From Acanthaster planci (taxonomy: Eukaryota; Echinodermata; Asteroidea; Valvatida; Acanthasteridae): a DNA stretch of 64,000 bases. The DNA lies in contig NW_019091516.1 of NCBI RefSeq assembly GCF_001949145.1, positions 572,436-636,435 of the forward strand, read 5' to 3'. The position numbers and the translations under genes were made by a program. Every line of letters begins with the position of its first letter. The stretch's first letter is position 1. Below are positions 1 through 15,100 of the stretch, piece after piece. The notes under the pieces are model-generated. The model saw only the letters and a list, made by a program, of their open reading frames with translations, was not told the DNA's origin and did no database searches.

Positions 1-3000
1 TGCTCAGTCCAATCCAATGGAAAATTTAGTTAGTACAGGTTTAATGTCTTTCCGTGTACTCCTTGGCAGGCCTTTGTTCGTACATTTCTTAATGCTAGCC
101 AAAGAAATTCCTGTAATTTGAGCCGTGCTAACTCAGAAAGTTTTGACTACATGATCTTGGCAATGCTTGTGGGTGTTTCTTTCTGAAGAGAAAGCTTTTG
201 AGTTGGGTCTTTGTTGTTTGACGTGGTCAGAGTGTCCATGATTTGGCAACATCTTTAAGTGCATCCAAACAAGTGCACGTAATTGGACTATTTGAGCCCT
301 TACTAGACAAAGTGAGCATACCAAAAGGAAGAATAAGACCGTCTTTAGCAAACATGCTACCTCATTTGTCAGGAGGTATCATACTTTCATCATGTTTTTG
401 AAATGAAGTGTTCAAATTGTTCCATCTTTTGACCTGTTCAAATCATGTTGACAAAAACATAAAGTTTGTTTGTAAGGTAAATACTGTTGCACGGTTTACT
501 GTGGGGTGACTGTTTGGCTGTTTACCACTTAGAGCTAAGACACGCTTGCTAATTTCAAATCCAGCCTGGCTTCTTTGTAACACATCAGTTTTTTCTAAAT
601 GTTGCCAGAAGGAACCACCAGGTAACGTTGTCAATTCCATGTGTTAGGCCGTGACGTCAAACAGGCTACCCATTAGTTGTGTGTTGTTGGAGTAAAGAGC
701 ATTCATTGTAGACAAAAAGACTCTTAACATGAATGCAAACGGTCGTGCATAAGGATTGAAGAAAGACGTGGATATCTGTATGTATTGCACGTAACCATCA
801 GTGCTAAATCTGTCGTTTCAATAATGGAGTGATGCTTTTCTCTGCACCAACAAGCAGCCAGTCACATTTAAACTAACATGGAGGCCCAGCCTAAGCTGGT
901 GAGCTATATTTGGCAGTGGTATCGAAGAGCACTAGTGTTCATGTCATTTCAAAATGGGAGTTTTGCAAAATTAAAGTTTTGTGCTTAAACTTGGAGCATG
1001 CATGCTTTGGACAAAAATGTGTGACCTGTTGGATCACATTGCGATGTTTTAATTTTTTTTTTCCATTCTTTATAAAAGTGCCTTGATATTTTTTCTGTTT
1101 GTTCTGTACCACCCAAGTTGAGTAGCGTGATTCTTTTCCGTAAGCTTTGTTGGAGAACTGCCAATTGATGTTTGCTTTCACCCGATCCAAAGAGGTAAAG
1201 AGGTGTTGTAAGTTGATATCATGCATAACCTGCATTCGTCAATTCTTGCACTGAGTGCACCAGAAGGCAGGCATAAAACGTGTACCAACAATGAAAAAGG
1301 CAAACAGTTGGCAAATGTATGGTTTGGTTGTAAATGCTTAAATTCTCTGAATACCCAACCCCACCTGTGAGCATTACACAGTAGTGTTGTCGCAAAATTT
1401 TGTAGGAAGCAGTGTTGGTCTACAGATTTTCATATTTTGCCTTGTTCTTCAGTAAGCATTCTTTCAGTGAGTCTTTTTAGGGCTGAAGCTTGACTATCAG
1501 AATGTTGGCAATTTCTCAATTAAGTTTGAAAGTTCTCAAAGTAAGAAAAGTATTTCGGATAGATGGAGAACCACTGTCTGTGGTGATTTTTCAAAACGTT
1601 TCAAAGATACATTTCAGCATCTGGGGTTTTTTCTCTGTCTTTTGCATACTTATTTAGTTGCCAGTTTTCAAAGTATTTAAAGAGGATCCATTTTTTGCAG
1701 CCTCACATGTAGATTTCAGTAAACAATACTTTTTTTAAGTAAATGGTGTTAAGGCAAATGTGATCAAGTGTATAATAGACAGAAACATCACTGCCAAATT
1801 GATATGAAAAGTCTCAATCCCGTCATATTTTACTGATATTTCATCGAGATTATGTAAATTAACTTTTAATAGACACTGTAAAAACACAGCCTGTGGCCAC
1901 CCCCAAATGTATTACCCTTGTGTTTGATTTTATACAGTTATCACACAAGATTGCAAATTATTTACCTTTTCTGTTTTAGTGAAATTAGTTACACTTGAAT
2001 TGTGTCACCCTTTTGAGAAAATCTATTTTTTCGCCTGAACCATTCCTGGCAAACGTTACTTGTAAATTGCACAATATTATCTTTTTTTGAAAATGAGTTT
2101 ACTTATCTTTTTTATTTTCGATTATCAGTATCTCTGTTCTCAGAGATTAGCTTTATTTTTATGGTTTTGGTGTAATTTTTTCATTAGGTAGTAGCTGGAA
2201 AAGGCTTCATAATTATCTTTCCGTCAAAACCATTCTAAAAAAAAGAAAAGCGAGCATTTTTCTGAAAATAATTCTGATCAGCCTGTCGTGGGTCTTTGGG
2301 AAAAATTTGAACCAGAATTTCACATTGTGCCACAATTATCTGTTAAGTTCAGATACCTGGGGAAAAATCACCTAAAACTGAACTTAACTCCAAAAGATTT
2401 GGGTTAATGAACAAATCAAGGGCGCAGAGGCAGAAAAATTTTGCTCTGCATCAAAATAAACAAAGAGAGGTTTATTTACCCAGAGAAATTGGTTGGTGTC
2501 GTTTTATTTTGTGTTGATGGTGAATAGGGACGATTTCTTGGGGGGGGGTGGCGAAATCAACCTCAGTGGTTACGGTGAGATTGTGGAGAATTGATGCGAT
2601 CGTGATGCGCATGAATTTTGATCGAGGATTTTATTAGGGTGATGAGGACGTGTTCATTTGGTGATTGTGATGCATAGGTGGTGATCTGCAGGTTAGACAA
2701 TGTTGATGATGTTGTTCATTGTTAAATTAGCAGTTATTCACCAAGAAATATAATCCTATCTTTTCAAAATATTTTTAAAGCAAAAAATTTAAGCGTATTC
2801 GCTGAACACTGAAACCGGGTCAATAGAGCGCATTTAAATACCCCGAATGTGTATCTTGATGTCTGGGATGACGTCATATTAAGACGAATAATAGCAGCTG
2901 TTTATGTGCTATACGACCTACATCATGTACATGTACATGTACGTTACAAGTGCATATGCGTAAACGCGGTACGGTTGATATATGCGCACGGAACTGTGAT

Positions 3001-3121
3001 GAACGTTTAGGTCACCTACGCTCGAGCTCCAAGACACCGAAACTGCTAATATATCCCAAAATTACAACTTTTGTACTTCCGCCATGTGCTAAATTCCTTT
3101 GTCTTTGAGTGGGCCGCAATA
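1..3121. other. Upstream intergenic region, no gene recognised
   Basis: AT-rich DNA with no open frame that resembles a known protein and no convincing exon with matching splice sites. It contains a perfect CRE (TGACGTCA) at 652-659, a run of G at about 2541-2549, and a short (CATGTA)n tract at 2924-2942 of the kind common throughout the window. The last 300 bases before WDR26 look like promoter or 5' UTR. The longest minus-strand frame with a hydrophobic start (133-351) lacks an ATG and was not accepted. Confidence 0.6.
2869..2876 (+). promoter_or_regulatory. CRE (TGACGTCA) upstream of WDR26
   Basis: A perfect 8-bp palindromic cAMP-response element/ATF site about 250-330 bp upstream of the possible WDR26 start codons. 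Such sites are common in TATA-less housekeeping promoters. No TATA box is evident nearby. The position fits a core promoter, but binding is inferred only from the motif. Confidence 0.4.
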
Positions 3122-3199
3122 CTGGCATCGTCATCGGACTCAGACAGCGGTGGGTTGTCTCCTCCACCGGTGAAAAAACAACGCCTTTCTGCCGCCGCA

Positions 3200-6100
3200 A
3201 TGCAATCCAACTCGACCGCAGCGGTGCACAATGGAGACGCGAGCGTACTCAACAGCAACGGGGCCAACATGGCCCCCGAACCGGTCATCAGCAATGGTGT
3301 GGAAGCGGCCAGTGCAGCCGGATCGTCCTCCTCTGCCGAAGGAATTTCCCGCAATCCTCGCGCCAAGCAGTTGTCCCAATGCGACAGAGACATTGTGAGA
3401 CTCATAGGGCAGCATTTGAAGGGATTAGGCCTGACGTAAGTTGCCTGGCCCAAACAATGAAAGCATCATGCTGCCTTCAAAAAAGTTGTTGTTCTGGATT
3501 CCTAGAGAACCGAAGATAAGACAAGCTTTGTCTTTTTAAGCTGTTGAATGTAGACATGTGCAATGACTTGCTGAGCCAACATGCCTAGTTTTCTCATTGT
3601 TCAACATTAGGCTCATTTGTTTCCTTAACAGTTACAACAGTCATAATAAAACTAAAAAAAGGAAAAAAAAAGTGTGATGTGAAGCACCATTGGAATTTGG
3701 AAAGCAGTGCACAAAATAGTCTGTGACTCTTTTTAATTTGATATTTACGTCACTGTACATGCACAGACCTTCTAAAACACAAATTCAGCATCTCAAATAT
3801 ACACATGGGACTACATACTCTCAACCTTGATTACTACATTGTAATTACCTTCTCATTTTATTCTGATGACTAACCAACCTTTATCACCTGTGTGTACAGT
3901 CACAGTTTAGTTACCATGTATGTAATCCCAGTCTGACCCGTGCCCTATACTTGGCATTTGGGTAATTCCAGAAATTAGGGGTCCATTTTTTTGTGTCCCT
4001 GTTACATCTAACATATGATTTTGTAAGTTCAGAACACATTTTCTAATTTCCAAGAGTGATGAATTAATGCAAATTACCTGCCAAACAAATAGTAATAGTT
4101 TGAAAACAATTCCGGTGATATTTCCATGTCAAATAACAAACGTCAGATGTAACAGGGACATTAAAATGTCACACTTTTGGACCCCTTAGTTCTGGAATTA
4201 ACTATTTGTGATTGGATTGAGTCATAATTTAGGTAACTTATTAAAACACGGTCATTCATTGCCACTGGTTGTTTATTGATACATAAATTGCTAAAAAAGT
4301 CAAAATACATGTGTATTAAGTCATATTCCCGGGTTTTGCCCTAGATATATCTCGAAATGCTGCATTAGTTGTGGATGAAATGTGTGGACCATGGAATTCT
4401 ATGTATCGAAATTTTGGTTCAGATTAAATCAGCACTGTCAATCTGTTAAAAGTACACGTATTTTAATCAAAAATCATTCAGGCAGGATGTAAGCGGGCCT
4501 GGCCAGAATCCTGAGTGATGTTATCTCAGGAAAATTTCAGTGGTGTCTGTTTTGATAAGAGGCCGAACCCAAAATTCTGTATTGTGAATTCCTGTCTTTT
4601 TGTTTCACAAAACGTTCATATTGTACTCCTGTTGCACTGGCCATTGGAATTCATACAAAATGTAAATTTATACTAATCGCATACACTGTAAATATTAATG
4701 ACTGTGCAGTTCTCAGTGTATAAAAATAAACTGATTAACCTTTGAACCCGATGAAAGGTTAAATACAGTCTGCATTTCATAATGAAACCACCATAGTAGG
4801 TTGACATGTGAGAGATTTGTGTGGCTGCAAATCAAATGGAGGCTTGACTAAGTTTGATCCCCAAACCCACAACCCCCATTACCATCATAAATCTCTTGTC
4901 CATGTTGGCTAGCAAACCCAACCTTTGCCCCCTGGCATCCCCTTTTTCAGTAGGGAAATAGCAAGTTCCTTCCCATGGTGATAATGGCAATCTCTAGGGA
5001 TCCGTGCATTGCATGTGAAAAGTTCTTTTGTTGTTTTCCACAAAACCTGGGTCTGCTGGCATGGCTGTCTTTTCTTTGGTATGACTTGTTGTCTGAGTGC
5101 ATTTATAAGGCAAGCAGTGTTTTGATCTGGGAAAACCTTTACATGTATCTTTGTTGTTGGCATTTTGTTTTGAATGCTGACAGTTCCTTGGCTGCTGTAG
5201 TATGTAGTCTTACTGTTGCCAATTCTGGGCACCAGCTGGTAAAAATGTGCATAACTGTCTATTTTTGTCGTGAATCTGTAGATCAGCTCATACCCATCAA
5301 AGGGTGTAACATGAATTCACTTCAGTTGCGGTGACTAATGCCTACATGTATAACGTTATGTATACATGTAATTTATGTCACACCAATATTGCAGCCTTGA
5401 ACCCTGAAACCTCAACTTGCTAGCAATCCACCCCAAACACTAGGCCCTGTGATATCCTGAACAGGGAATAGCTTGAGGCTGTACTATGAATTTCAAGCAG
5501 TGAACAGATGTAATGTACGTGAGGACCTCCTGAGTCTCAGCTTCTTTTGTCTCCTAGTTCTATTGTTCCAAGGAGCATTATGGAAAGTCATGTTCTTGGT
5601 TTCCGCACATTACCGATCACTGTGGAAATGTTGCTTGCTGAGCTAAGGTTGTTTTACTTTCCAGTGAGTCCCTGTGCCTTTTTTATCAAGTCTTTTTTTC
5701 CCCATGTGCAGTCAAACTGTAGAGCAGCTGATGATCGAATCAAATTGTCGGCTCGAAGACCCCTCAGCCTCCAAGTTCCGAGCCCATGTCATGGCCGGAG
5801 AGTTCAACAAGGTACTTGTAATTTCTCCTGATTGTGGGCACGGACGTCTGCTTCAAAATGTACACTATCAGCTCATGAATATTTATGCAAGCGGTGGAGA
5901 ATATTCTAAATGATTTTTGAGATGGAGTTTACTGGTGTGAATCGTCTTTTACATGTACTGGTATGTTTGCTGCTAACACTCTGCCACTCTGCATTATTTT
6001 TGTTGCTCAACATTACTATTCGCCAGCCTGCATTGTGGATGTGTACACACATGTAGTTATTGTGAGATGTTACTCACAAATGTGTGTTGACATACACGTT

Positions 6101-9100
6101 TTACATGCACACCTGACTCGGTTTCTCCAAAACCAGAATACAAATGTTTTACACCTACAGGGTAGGTGTCAATCTTTCTCAGTGAAACTACATATACAAG
6201 AAACTACCGATTATCCACAGCAGTCACAGAATTTTCAGTCACTTTAATGAACAAACTCGGCAGCACAATGCAAGACTATTAGAATGTTTACATGTAGATT
6301 TCCACCTGGGCCTGTTTTTGTCAGAAATGACTATCACCTTGGTCAAAGTCTTGTCATTTTACCGTGTCTCATCTCTCGATAAACAGGCAGAGGAAGACTT
6401 GGAGGAACTCAAACCCCAGATGACATGCCCTCAGAGCCTGATGGTAAGCATTGGATATTATGGCAATAGAGGCTTTGCATGGTAGCCATCTTGCAGGGCA
6501 GATCTTTTGTTCCGACAAGGGAACCTCTTTTGTGCCTACCCTGTAGAACAAAATCACTGGCCTACAAGATGACAGCCATGCAAACCCTCTATACTCGTAG
6601 GTATATTTTGAAGTATGGGTTCCAAACTGGTCAATTGTCCTAACTCAAGCCCCCTTTTTATAAAACAGACTTCCAAATTTTGTGTCAACATTTTTCTTTT
6701 TTTTTTATGATTGGTCATTATGAAACCATGTGTTAAAATACTGTTAAAACTGACTTTCTCTCCACCTGGATTGTTCAGTTTTGCCGGATAATTTTATGTG
6801 AATAGAAAGACTTGCCATTATATTTGTAAATCGAACAAGTCAAAACTGGTTTCCATCTGGGTTTTGGATACATTATACATTATATTACACTGTAGTACAA
6901 CCAATGCAATAAAAATATGCAAAAAAATAGACGGTACATTCATCCAGCGTGAACACTTGGTCGGATTGGGTGTATCCACTTGTGTGATCATCATTCTTGT
7001 CTCAGACCTTTCAGCCTCAATTACAAGCTTTTACTGCACAAATGACACCTAATGAAATTAAAAGCCATCTAGACTTCGAACCATGGAGGGATGGAAACCA
7101 TGCCGGTCATACATGAACCTATATATTGGTTGTGGTTTCTTGCACATAAAGCTGAGATTGATGCATACTGTACGTAAGCATGGGTCATGAATTGCCCTCA
7201 GTTATAATCATTATAGGACATGTCTATGAAAGGTCAATTAGACAGGATGGCACAGTTTGCATGTACACGTACATCTACTGTATATGTTCAGTCTTGCTTA
7301 CATGCACTGTTGGGAGTGCAGTTGTTAGCTCTGATATTTTTTCTGCTGAAGGAGGAAGGATTTTCCCTGTTTGGGGGAAAATGAAATAATGTACAATGCA
7401 CATACATGTAGTAATGCAGAAGAATTCCATTACTTGCAATATGACCACTCTTACTTATGAGGCCCATCAACGATGGACACAACCGGGAACCACTCTAATC
7501 ACATTCGCTGCAGTGTTAAACATTCAATTGCCTCTACAATCAAATAAGACCGGGCCAAAGGGCCCGCATCTGAAGAGTCAATCGAAACAGGACAAGTGGT
7601 TGCTGCCCCGCATATTAAATTTAATATGTATGTTAGCTGTGTACACGTACCAGCATGTTCATGGCGTTGGCCTTCCATCATGTAGACAGCCGAGCAACCG
7701 TCTGTGCATTGAAAAGACAGTTTGTGTTTTTTTCATCAGGAGCGACCCTGTTGACATGTTCAAAATATTCAACTTGCATATGAAGTGCCTACACATATTG
7801 AAAGGGTGATTTATTCATGCACCCTAACTCATTAAAAAGAAGTTTGCCATTTCCTGGTTTAATTTGCCTGTTCAAGGGGACTCCTCAGAGGTGTAATCAA
7901 ACACAAACATGACTGTTATTCTAGTCGGAATCATTTCACTCTTCGTATTCAGCATTTAAACAATTTGGACACTTGCGGTTTTAGTCTCAGTCAGTAAAAC
8001 AGAACGCATCAGAAACGAACGCCCAGAAGCACAAGAACATACATGTACAGGCCGATAGACGTTGTCATGTACAGGCCTACAGACGTTGTCATGATAAATG
8101 AATACATGTACATGATATGCGCTGTGCGCAGACTACCGGTGCATGGTATTTAAAGTGATTGAAAGCTACATGAGAATACATGTAAGTTGTACATTTACTT
8201 CATATAGTAGTAAAAGAGAATTTTTCCAGGCTTTTTTCATTTTTGCCAGTGGGTCCTAATGTCCTTGACCTCCCCGAAAATTCAAGTCCATAGAAAAAGG
8301 TGGAAATGACAATGCTACAGCCACGGTCAAGTAGATTTGACTGAATTCCTAAAGCAGCTTACCCAACAAGAATTATATTTACTTGGTAATTTGCTCCCTG
8401 AGGCATTCTGCCATGCCACAGATTTTTTTCCCCAAATGTAACAGACTAGTGTTGACAGACATTTGTGGGAAAAAGTGTCTCATGTGTTAGTTGGAGGGAA
8501 TTTTCCAATTATCCTTGTTAGCTTTGTGCCTCCACATTTTTTTTGCAACCAAACATGTAGGTCTTACACTGGTATGTTTTAATCTCTTACAGTCATTATG
8601 CTCATAAAGTACCTAACTGATATGCACATTCTGGAGAGAAGAAACTAGACTAATTCCGAGCAAAAGATTGCTGGACGACATGTTTATGTATTGAACTGTG
8701 TATTTCCTGACCATTTTCTGGCCAGTTTGTGCTTTTCCATGAGTTCTGTTGGGTACTCTAGCACATTTGCCATGAAGTCAACAATAGCACTGATTGCGTA
8801 GAGCCTATGGGCCCCGAGCGGGCCCTAGAGAGGGTGCAGTTTTCCTAGCTACGAAGGCTCCTTTGGTGTGAACTCCGCTCCGCTGGTTCACAAACAACTA
8901 TGACATGTATGAAGTGCATACATTGCGGTCACATCATTACTAACCAAATAAACATTTCCCACCAACATGGCTCTTTTCATCTGATGAGGTGCTTGTCTCT
9001 GCTCAAGGCAGGTCAAGCAGGCTCAAATGATACCACTTTGCTTGTGCTGAATCCGTAGGTAATGGGTTCTGTAAATGTCTCAAACTTCATTGTAAAATAA

Positions 9101-12100
9101 GAAAATCGGGAAATCAGGGGCCTCACAGGAAATTGATTGGGCATACAATGTCAACCCCACAGTGCAAAAAATATAAAGGATGTTCCAGAAATAAATATAA
9201 AATAGAAATAAAAGGTTAATTTGGCCAAATTTTGTGCAGTGTAACTACAACTGTAGATTCGTTTACTGTGAAGTAGGAACAAAATCATTCAAATGATAGG
9301 TTGCTAACATATTTCTCCAGTTAAACTCCCCAAAACTCCATCATTTGGAAAAATAATATGGTACATAGTTATAATCACATGGCACACAACTTGGACAAAG
9401 TAACCCTGTATTTACATGTATAAGCATGAGCAACTGTGATCCTTGGTGTGCATTGGTTGGAGCCTTTGTCAGTGAAATTTTATTTAGTTTCTTCTCAACT
9501 TCTTGTCAGAAGAAATAGCAAGTTCATGCAGTAAGGTTTTTGTTTGTGTTGTAGTTCTTTTAACAAATTGCTGTAGCGGCAAAGACATTTAGTCATTACT
9601 CAAATATTATTCATGTCTGCCGAAGTGCAAATAAAATTCAAAACCCACGATCTGTGATGCAAGGTCACTTGATAACGGAATTGAAGCAAAAGAAGGCTTT
9701 TCAAAAATTAAAGTTTTTGAAGTTTCCGTCACATGTACTGTCTTGGATCATTGATACTGGTCAGTTTTGTTTTTTTCACAAATTTTTTTTCCCCAAAATT
9801 CTCCTCCATAGTGTTTAGGACGGGCATACATGTACTTAACAAGTATTGCTGTATCCATTCATGATTTCTGCCCACAGAAGATGAAGTTCCTGCTTCTCGA
9901 GCAGAAGTACCTGGAGTATCTGGAGGAGAGCCGAATCCTGGAGGCACTGCAGTGCCTCCGCCAGGAGCTGACGCCCCTCAAGTTCAACACCGAGAGGGTC
10001 CACGTGCTGAGTGGGTACGTTGTCTTGTGCATTCTTTGCATTGGCTTGTGCCCCGGCCTTGAGAGGGATGGTCGAATCCTGGCTTGAGAAAAAGGAAAGA
10101 CATGTCGTAGTTCCTGTACATTGGTACACAAATCGCAAAAGGCGTCCTCCTTAGCACATGACCAGTGTACAGATATCTGGTAAATATTGCTGTTGGCCAG
10201 TAAAATACATTTGTTCACTTGCCCTGTTTTAAACTGTCATTTGTCAGGGTCGCTTCCAGTTCTAGATTTTTCCTAGTTCTGGATCGCTTGAAAAGAGAAG
10301 CTACCTTTTTTTATGTTGTCTAATAGTACTTTTTTATGCAAGTGCTGTTTTGAAAGGCAGCAAGTAAATTTCTTCCTATGCAAATTTTGTTATCCGAAAT
10401 TTCTAGAGAAGGAATTTCAGCCAGATCTGGCTTGCACTTTAACATGGTCGAACAGTTTTTCAGAAATTATGGGAGCCAAAAAATCAACAAAAATTCACAG
10501 GACACAACGTCAATCATTTCATGTGATTCCAAATACTTTTTAGAGTCACTGCTTATGAATATTTGCCAAAAGCTGAATGTGTTTTTCACCTAGTGTTAGA
10601 TCGTGCATGCAAGTACAAGTATATGTATAGATGCACCTATGTGGCAAACTCAACTACATGTGCATAACAAATTTGTGTGTGATATTATGGGTTTTCAGCT
10701 GTGGCTTGCTGTGCAGCTGAAAAAGTTGAGTCAGATTTCACAAGTTTTCATTCGTTTTTAATTCACTGGAATTCTGATATGTGAACTTATATTCTGTAAA
10801 TGAAGAAATTCTTCATTAGAAAATCAGCTTGTTACACTGGTTCAGGCTGGTTCAGAACTGGTTAAACCGATCTAAAAACTTGGAAAAGCACCATCGTCAT
10901 TTTCGTTGATCCTGTAAGTCTAAATTAAAGTTAAAAATTTTGAAAAAAAGTGCAGTATCTCTTACACACAAAGTGGACTACCGATCACATTTCACTGGAA
11001 TTTGTGGATTATTTAAGCTGCCGTCAGACTGAATAATTTTACTGATTTCGAAGTAGAAAAATGACTGTATTTGTAAAGATGAAAATAAAAAATATGAAAT
11101 TAATTGTACAGGTTTTTTTATTGTTAATTTTAAGTTTTGAATCTTCCACTTTTACATTTTAAAAATTGACAGCAAGACTGCACAATAATGGTTGAAATCA
11201 TTAAGTTGAAAACAGTCAGGACCTGCATTAACTCATTGGCAGTCAGGCAGACATTACATTGTTACTTCGTAACAGTTTCTGGTTCCTTTTGGAATTATTG
11301 AATTATTATTTATGTTTCTGGGGAATGGTAAATGGTGATAGACTGGAGAAAGCTTGTCAAAGAATTATTCCTTCTTTAGTGATGCATCCACACCAATTTC
11401 TCTGCAGATTTCTGATGTGTACAAGCAAAGAAGAGCTCCACAGACGAGCGGATTGGGCAGGGAAGGGCCACGCCTCCAGGACAAAGCTTATGGAGCAGCT
11501 CCAAAGTATGGGAAGAAAGAGTAACTGCCAAAAAATCTGACCTCAAGAAAATGAAGGTTCAACTTGGCAAGCAAACCACGAGTAGATTCTCAGCGGAGCA
11601 GCTTACGATTAGGTCAAAGATGGACACCTGGGGCCAGAGCCAGTCTTGAGTCTAAAAAGAATCTTGCCTAATTGAAATCAGTAGGAACCCTTTACATTTT
11701 TAACTCGAGCATCAACAGGATGCCAGACTGAGTGATACCTCAAAACAAACAATTCCAGTTTCTCGTTCTTCAAACTGAAACAAAATATCCTGAAAAAAAT
11801 AGCCTGAAAGTTCATTTTGTTGGATCTGAACTCATCTGATGATGATAATGATGATGATGACAGTAGTAGTATGTGTGTTGAGAGGAATCACACTGATGTG
11901 GTATTGATTTGATTTAGAAGGATAAAGACAATGATAGTGATTGCAGTGATGATGATTGTGGAAAAGTGGACTTAAATTTCCAGTGACTATGATGGGTTTT
12001 GTCGCACTGACAATGGAAATTATGTGCATCATGTCATTGCAATGCCACACAGGTTATGAAGCATTCTCTGCTGAAAGCGATTTTAAGAAAGATCCAATAT

Positions 12101-15100
12101 GTTCGAGGTATGTTCAGTTTTCCAATTTTTAATCTTTGCCTTCTTGCTGTCCAAGCCTTCCTTCCTCCATCTGTTATGCTACCACCGAGGCGGTTATACA
12201 CCCTTCTCAATCAAGCTGTAGAGCTTCAGAAGCATCGGTGTCCCTACCACAACACCACCATCAAGAATGATGACTCCCTTCAATCAATTTCACTCCTGCA
12301 CGATCATATATGTAGTCGGTAAGACCATTTGGATTGCCTTTAGGGATGATAAAAGGATCTTTTGAAATTGACTTGAAGTACTGTTGCATTTTCTTAAGCC
12401 ATGCTCGTATGTGTCCATTCTCACGAGCTTTAAATTCTCATTAAAGTTTTCAGGGCTCAGGTACAGTAAGTTCGGCATCCATACAGTTAGTCATTGTGGA
12501 ATGGAAGCAATGGATTTTCTTCAGTCAGGAAAAAAATACTAGCGTGCTGATCAAGCACTTCTGCAAGATTTGCCAGTGAAGGACAGCTCGACCCCTTCAC
12601 ACGCAACCATGATTTATCAACCTTACACAGAGGCAGTTGAGCCATGCTATATAAAGTGTAACACTTGTAGTTTATACAGGTTGTAGATAGGGACTAAACA
12701 GAAGTATTTTTCATTAGTCTAAACTTTGAGCCAGACAAACGTTGGTGGTAGTCTGATACAACATTTGATGGCTTGTTCCCAGGAAATGTTGAAGTTTGGC
12801 ATTAGCGTTTATTGGATGGAACAAACCAGTTTTGTCGCATTCAATTCAATTGAAACATACATTTCATGTTGTCTGTAAACTCTTCACATTCACTAGTTAG
12901 TAAACCATCAAGCAACATAAATATTCCAGGCTTTTAGAAGACATAAAAAGCACTTTAGCTCAGTAGCTTGGTCTTGAATAGAAATTTTCTTACCACAAGT
13001 TGAGAGAACTTCTCTACAATCTCTCAATCTGCAGGAACCAATTTCCATCGAAGTGCAGGCAGGTGGTGCCCGACCACTGTGACGAGGTGTGGTTCTGTAA
13101 GTTCTCACCGGATGGCACCAAGCTGGCCACAGGATCCAAAGACACGACTGTCATCATTTGGGACATTAATCAGGTAAGACAGTCCCACGCTGCTGCCGTG
13201 TCTACCACCTGTCTTCTGAGGAGTTCAGGCCTCTGCTTCTGGCCTGTTCCAAAGCCTCTACCTTACCATCTTGGCCTTTTCGTACACAAATCATCTTGTT
13301 ATATAAGAGTCGTCAATTTCATTTGAAGGCAACTTGAGTGTCTCAACGTGATATTATGATGCTCTCTCTGATATGCTGTTGCAGGATACATTAGAGTTGA
13401 AAGCCATAAAAACGCTGGAGGGTCATTCTTACGGCGTCTCCTTCCTAGCCTGGAGTCCAGACTGCAAGTATCTCATAGCCTGTGGTCCAGAAGAATGCTC
13501 GGAATTGTGGGTCTGGAACGTAGAGGTATAAAATCCACAATACTTCTGACTCTTCTGTTAGATAACCAGTTTCCTTTTTCCAAACCTGACAATAGTCAGC
13601 AGGATCCAACCATAAGCAGGGTCTGTCCAATGTTGTTTTGAGCAGTAAAAGAAATAAACTTCCAGCTGTCGGATTCTTGTTGATTAAAGACAGTGCCATA
13701 TCGGCACCCAGGAGCCAATTTCATGGAGCTGCTTAAGCACAAAACTTGCTGAAGTGCGAAAAAGCTTACTTGATAAATCAGTTAACCAGCCAAAACTCCA
13801 TTTGATGTATATTGTTTTGAGATTGTATTTAGCTGTTCTTTAGTTAGCATGACAATCAGATAGAGTTTGAGCTGGTAACCTTTGTTTGTTAAGCAAAGTT
13901 TTTTCCTACTTAAGCAAATTTTGTGCTTAAGCAGCTCCATGAAATTGGCACCTGTACATTCAGTTTGTTAGATTCTTTTAGATGCAGTGCGGTAGTTGCA
14001 AAGTACCAACTGTCAGGGGTTTCGATTAAGTTATTGAACATTATGGCAGTTGCACTGCTGCAGGAGTAAATGAAAAATATTATGTACCCAAATATGGCAT
14101 TGGCTTGACAGGAAAGTTTGAAACTTCAAGAGAGTATATATGTAGTTTTGTGGTTGCATGGGATGCACAAAGTGGCCCTATTGACCCATTTCCGATTGCG
14201 TTGAACATTTTACTGGCAGACAGGGGAGAGCAAAACCAAAATCAGTCAGTCGCCGGAGGACAGCTTAACGAGCGCCTCCTGGAATGCAGACAGCAAACGC
14301 TTTGTCACGGGAGGCAATCGGGGACAGTTTTATCTGTGTGTAAGTATTAATGTCACAGAGTGGCGTGAAATGATGGTACAGTACATGGACGTTCTCCACA
14401 ATGTGATTATTAAATTTGAACAGCTGTGGCATACATTTAGGTGGTATTCAAATGAGGAATGTTTTTGAATAAATTGTTCAAATTATTCTTTCCACTGTGT
14501 GATGCATTATTTTTTTTTATACAACGCCTGAATTAATCCTGAATAAATACTCGACCGTGCTGTGCCTTGCGTTCAATGACACGTGATCAATGACCCACCT
14601 ACTTTTTATCAGATAACTGGAATTTGTTTAGTTGTATAAATTCTTGTAACACATGTTGTAAGCAAAAGACTGGAATGCCATGGCAGCAAGTACTTAATGC
14701 TTGGCTGTGTAGCGTGTATGTAAGGATTTTAATACAGGGTACACCAAGTTAATTCATTTGTCGAACATGTCACATCCAAATACATGTACGTAGTTGCCCT
14801 GGATCCTTCTGATATATAGTGACATTGTTTGTTGTAGTGTGACAGCCCCACTTCTTATTTAGTATTCAGTCTGCATGGAGATGAACTCAATGCAGGGACC
14901 AATCGTATTCCTTCATTGATGGAGAGCCTATAATAATCAAAGCAAGTAGCATCCAACGTTGAAAGGACATTCACTCACATTGGACTGTGGCACAGGCTAA
15001 TTTTAGGGCACTCTTATAAACGTTTTGTAAGTTAGATTTGAATAAAATCTGGTACACTGAGTTATCTATATTCACTTGAACATAATTTGAATTCCCCAGA

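Noticed and set aside
133-351. Minus-strand 72-residue frame starting like a signal peptide (LKTVLFFLLVCSLCLVRAQ)
   Set aside because: The first codon is TTG, there is no ATG, the rest is featureless, and no splice or promoter context supports a secreted peptide.
3046-3519. Overlapping frames on both strands around WDR26 exon 1
   Set aside because: They are shadows of the GC-rich exon; only the frame ending in the LisH start matches a known protein.
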